Of a stretch of 5,265 bases of DNA, positions 4,770-5,265 are shown one piece after another (the stretch's first letter is position 1; the number at the start of each line of letters is the position of its first letter). The stretch is taken from NCBI GenBank assembly GCA_028867235.1, contig JAGWGS010000100.1, positions 1-5,265 of the forward strand, in the 5' to 3' direction. Made by a program: the position numbers and the translations under genes. A model generated the notes under the pieces. It had not been told where the DNA came from and did no database searches. It saw nothing but the letters and a program-made list of their open reading frames with translations. The stretch comes from Nitrososphaerota archaeon. Lineage in GTDB: Archaea; Thermoproteota; Nitrososphaeria; Nitrososphaerales; Nitrosopumilaceae.

Positions 4770-5265
4770 TTTACTATGCTCCTAAACTTTGATAATTTTT
4801 CTTGAAGCTCTGCTTCACTCAAAACTGCTGATCCAGATTGCATATTTACATTTAACTCTATCCAAGATTTGCAACCATGATATTCTGGAAGTAGAGGAAT
4901 CTCAATTGGTGAAATCTTGTATGTCTTGAGAAATATGGCAGTCATTGGTTTTTGTGGCATCCAGTTCATTCTTTCCACCATGTATGAATCACTCCAGATA
5001 TGAAAATCAGATAGTTCCTCCATATTTTGCATGGAGGAGACATCATGTTCTTCAACAACTTCAGCATAAGATGTTATTCTGTTGAATCCTTCTTGTGGTT
5101 TTTGTTCCCGTGCATCTGCAAGGTATCTGTAAAATTGTGATTTTAAAGAGGCATTATCCTGGTGTTCATATGTTGGAAATAGCAGAAACTTTTTGTCTTC
5201 TACCGTAAATCCAGACGCAGTTTCCAATATTCCTCCTTTTCTGAGAAGGATAGTCTGGTCTCCAT
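4766..5265 (-). CDS. DUF1802-like protein, partial (N-terminus beyond right edge)
   Basis: The minus-strand frame is open from the right edge to TGA at 4766, giving 165 visible residues; function is unknown. A TTG at 5227 could be taken as a start, but translation upstream of it continues in frame as GDQTILLRKGGILE. That is the characteristic beginning of the DUF1802 family, so the gene runs past the window. Recognisable blocks are LLRKGGI, KKFLLFPTYEHQ (about 24-35 of the visible part), a central aromatic stretch with DSYMVERMNWMP, AIFLKTYKI, and EYHGCKSWIELN near the C-terminus. The family is usually somewhat under 200 residues, so perhaps 20-30 residues are missing. No signal peptide, membrane segment or metal site is evident in the visible part. 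The stop overlaps the aldo/keto reductase start by four bases, which is the only functional hint: co-translation with an oxidoreductase. The family call is from memory of its motifs. Confidence 0.8.
   Translation of the reverse strand, partial: GDQTILLRKGGILETASGFTVEDKKFLLFPTYEHQDNASLKSQFYRYLADAREQKPQEGFNRITSYAEVVEEHDVSSMQNMEELSDFHIWSDSYMVERMNWMPQKPMTAIFLKTYKISPIEIPLLPEYHGCKSWIELNVNMQSGSAVLSEAELQEKLSKFRSIVN
4779..4783 (-). promoter_or_regulatory. Shine-Dalgarno deciding the TTG start of the aldo/keto reductase
   Basis: The minus strand reads AGGAG nine bases before the TTG at 4769, inside the end of the upstream gene. An in-frame TAG overlaps its first bases, so no earlier start is possible, and the next Met codon would cut into the first barrel strands. 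Confidence 0.75.

Noticed and set aside
5225..5227. TTG at 5227 as start of the DUF1802-like gene.
   Set aside because: The frame upstream reads GDQTILLRKGGI, typical of the family, up to the window edge.
1..5265. CRISPR array, tRNA/rRNA genes, insertion sequences, toxin-antitoxin pair, defence system.
   Set aside because: No long direct repeats, tRNA-like cloverleaf, transposase or terminal inverted repeats were seen. The ribbon-helix-helix and winged-helix pair lacks a toxin-like partner.

Overview
The window is AT-rich, densely packed archaeal DNA. It most probably comes from an ammonia-oxidising thaumarchaeon (Nitrososphaeria, Nitrosopumilus/Nitrosarchaeum-like). The reasons are the siroheme-based (Ahb-type) heme genes, TATA-like boxes placed 25-30 bases before four of the start codons (the arrangement of leaderless archaeal transcripts), the small archaeal DNA-binding proteins, and the general character of the proteins. 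The lineage is inferred from protein character; no database search was possible.

Left part (1-2763): a divergent tetrapyrrole locus. On the minus strand, a precorrin-2 dehydrogenase gene (sirC-type, 1007-1660) overlaps by four bases the start of glutamyl-tRNA reductase (hemA, 1-1010, cut by the left edge). On the plus strand, across an 89-bp shared promoter region, lies a 337-residue protein of two Lrp/AsnC-like halves (1750-2763). It carries the signature motifs of the siroheme decarboxylase subunits AhbA and AhbB fused in one chain. HemA makes the first committed precursor of tetrapyrroles, the dehydrogenase makes sirohydrochlorin, and AhbAB decarboxylates siroheme on the way to heme.

Middle part (2764-3770): two adjacent minus-strand DNA-binding proteins. 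One is a ribbon-helix-helix protein with an unrecognised C-terminal domain (3179-3709). The other is a small winged-helix protein (2779-3099) that converges on ahbAB with 15 bp between the stop codons. Directly upstream of the winged-helix gene are three TTGCAA palindromes spaced exactly 10 bp apart, an operator-like array.

Right part (3771-5265): a minus-strand operon. A DUF1802-like protein (4766 to the right edge, N-terminus missing) overlaps by four bases an aldo/keto reductase gene (3771-4769) that starts at TTG with a clear Shine-Dalgarno. In the reductase the usual catalytic aspartate position is occupied by glutamate.

No rRNA, tRNA, CRISPR array or mobile element was seen, and no stretch of more than 300 bases lacks a gene.
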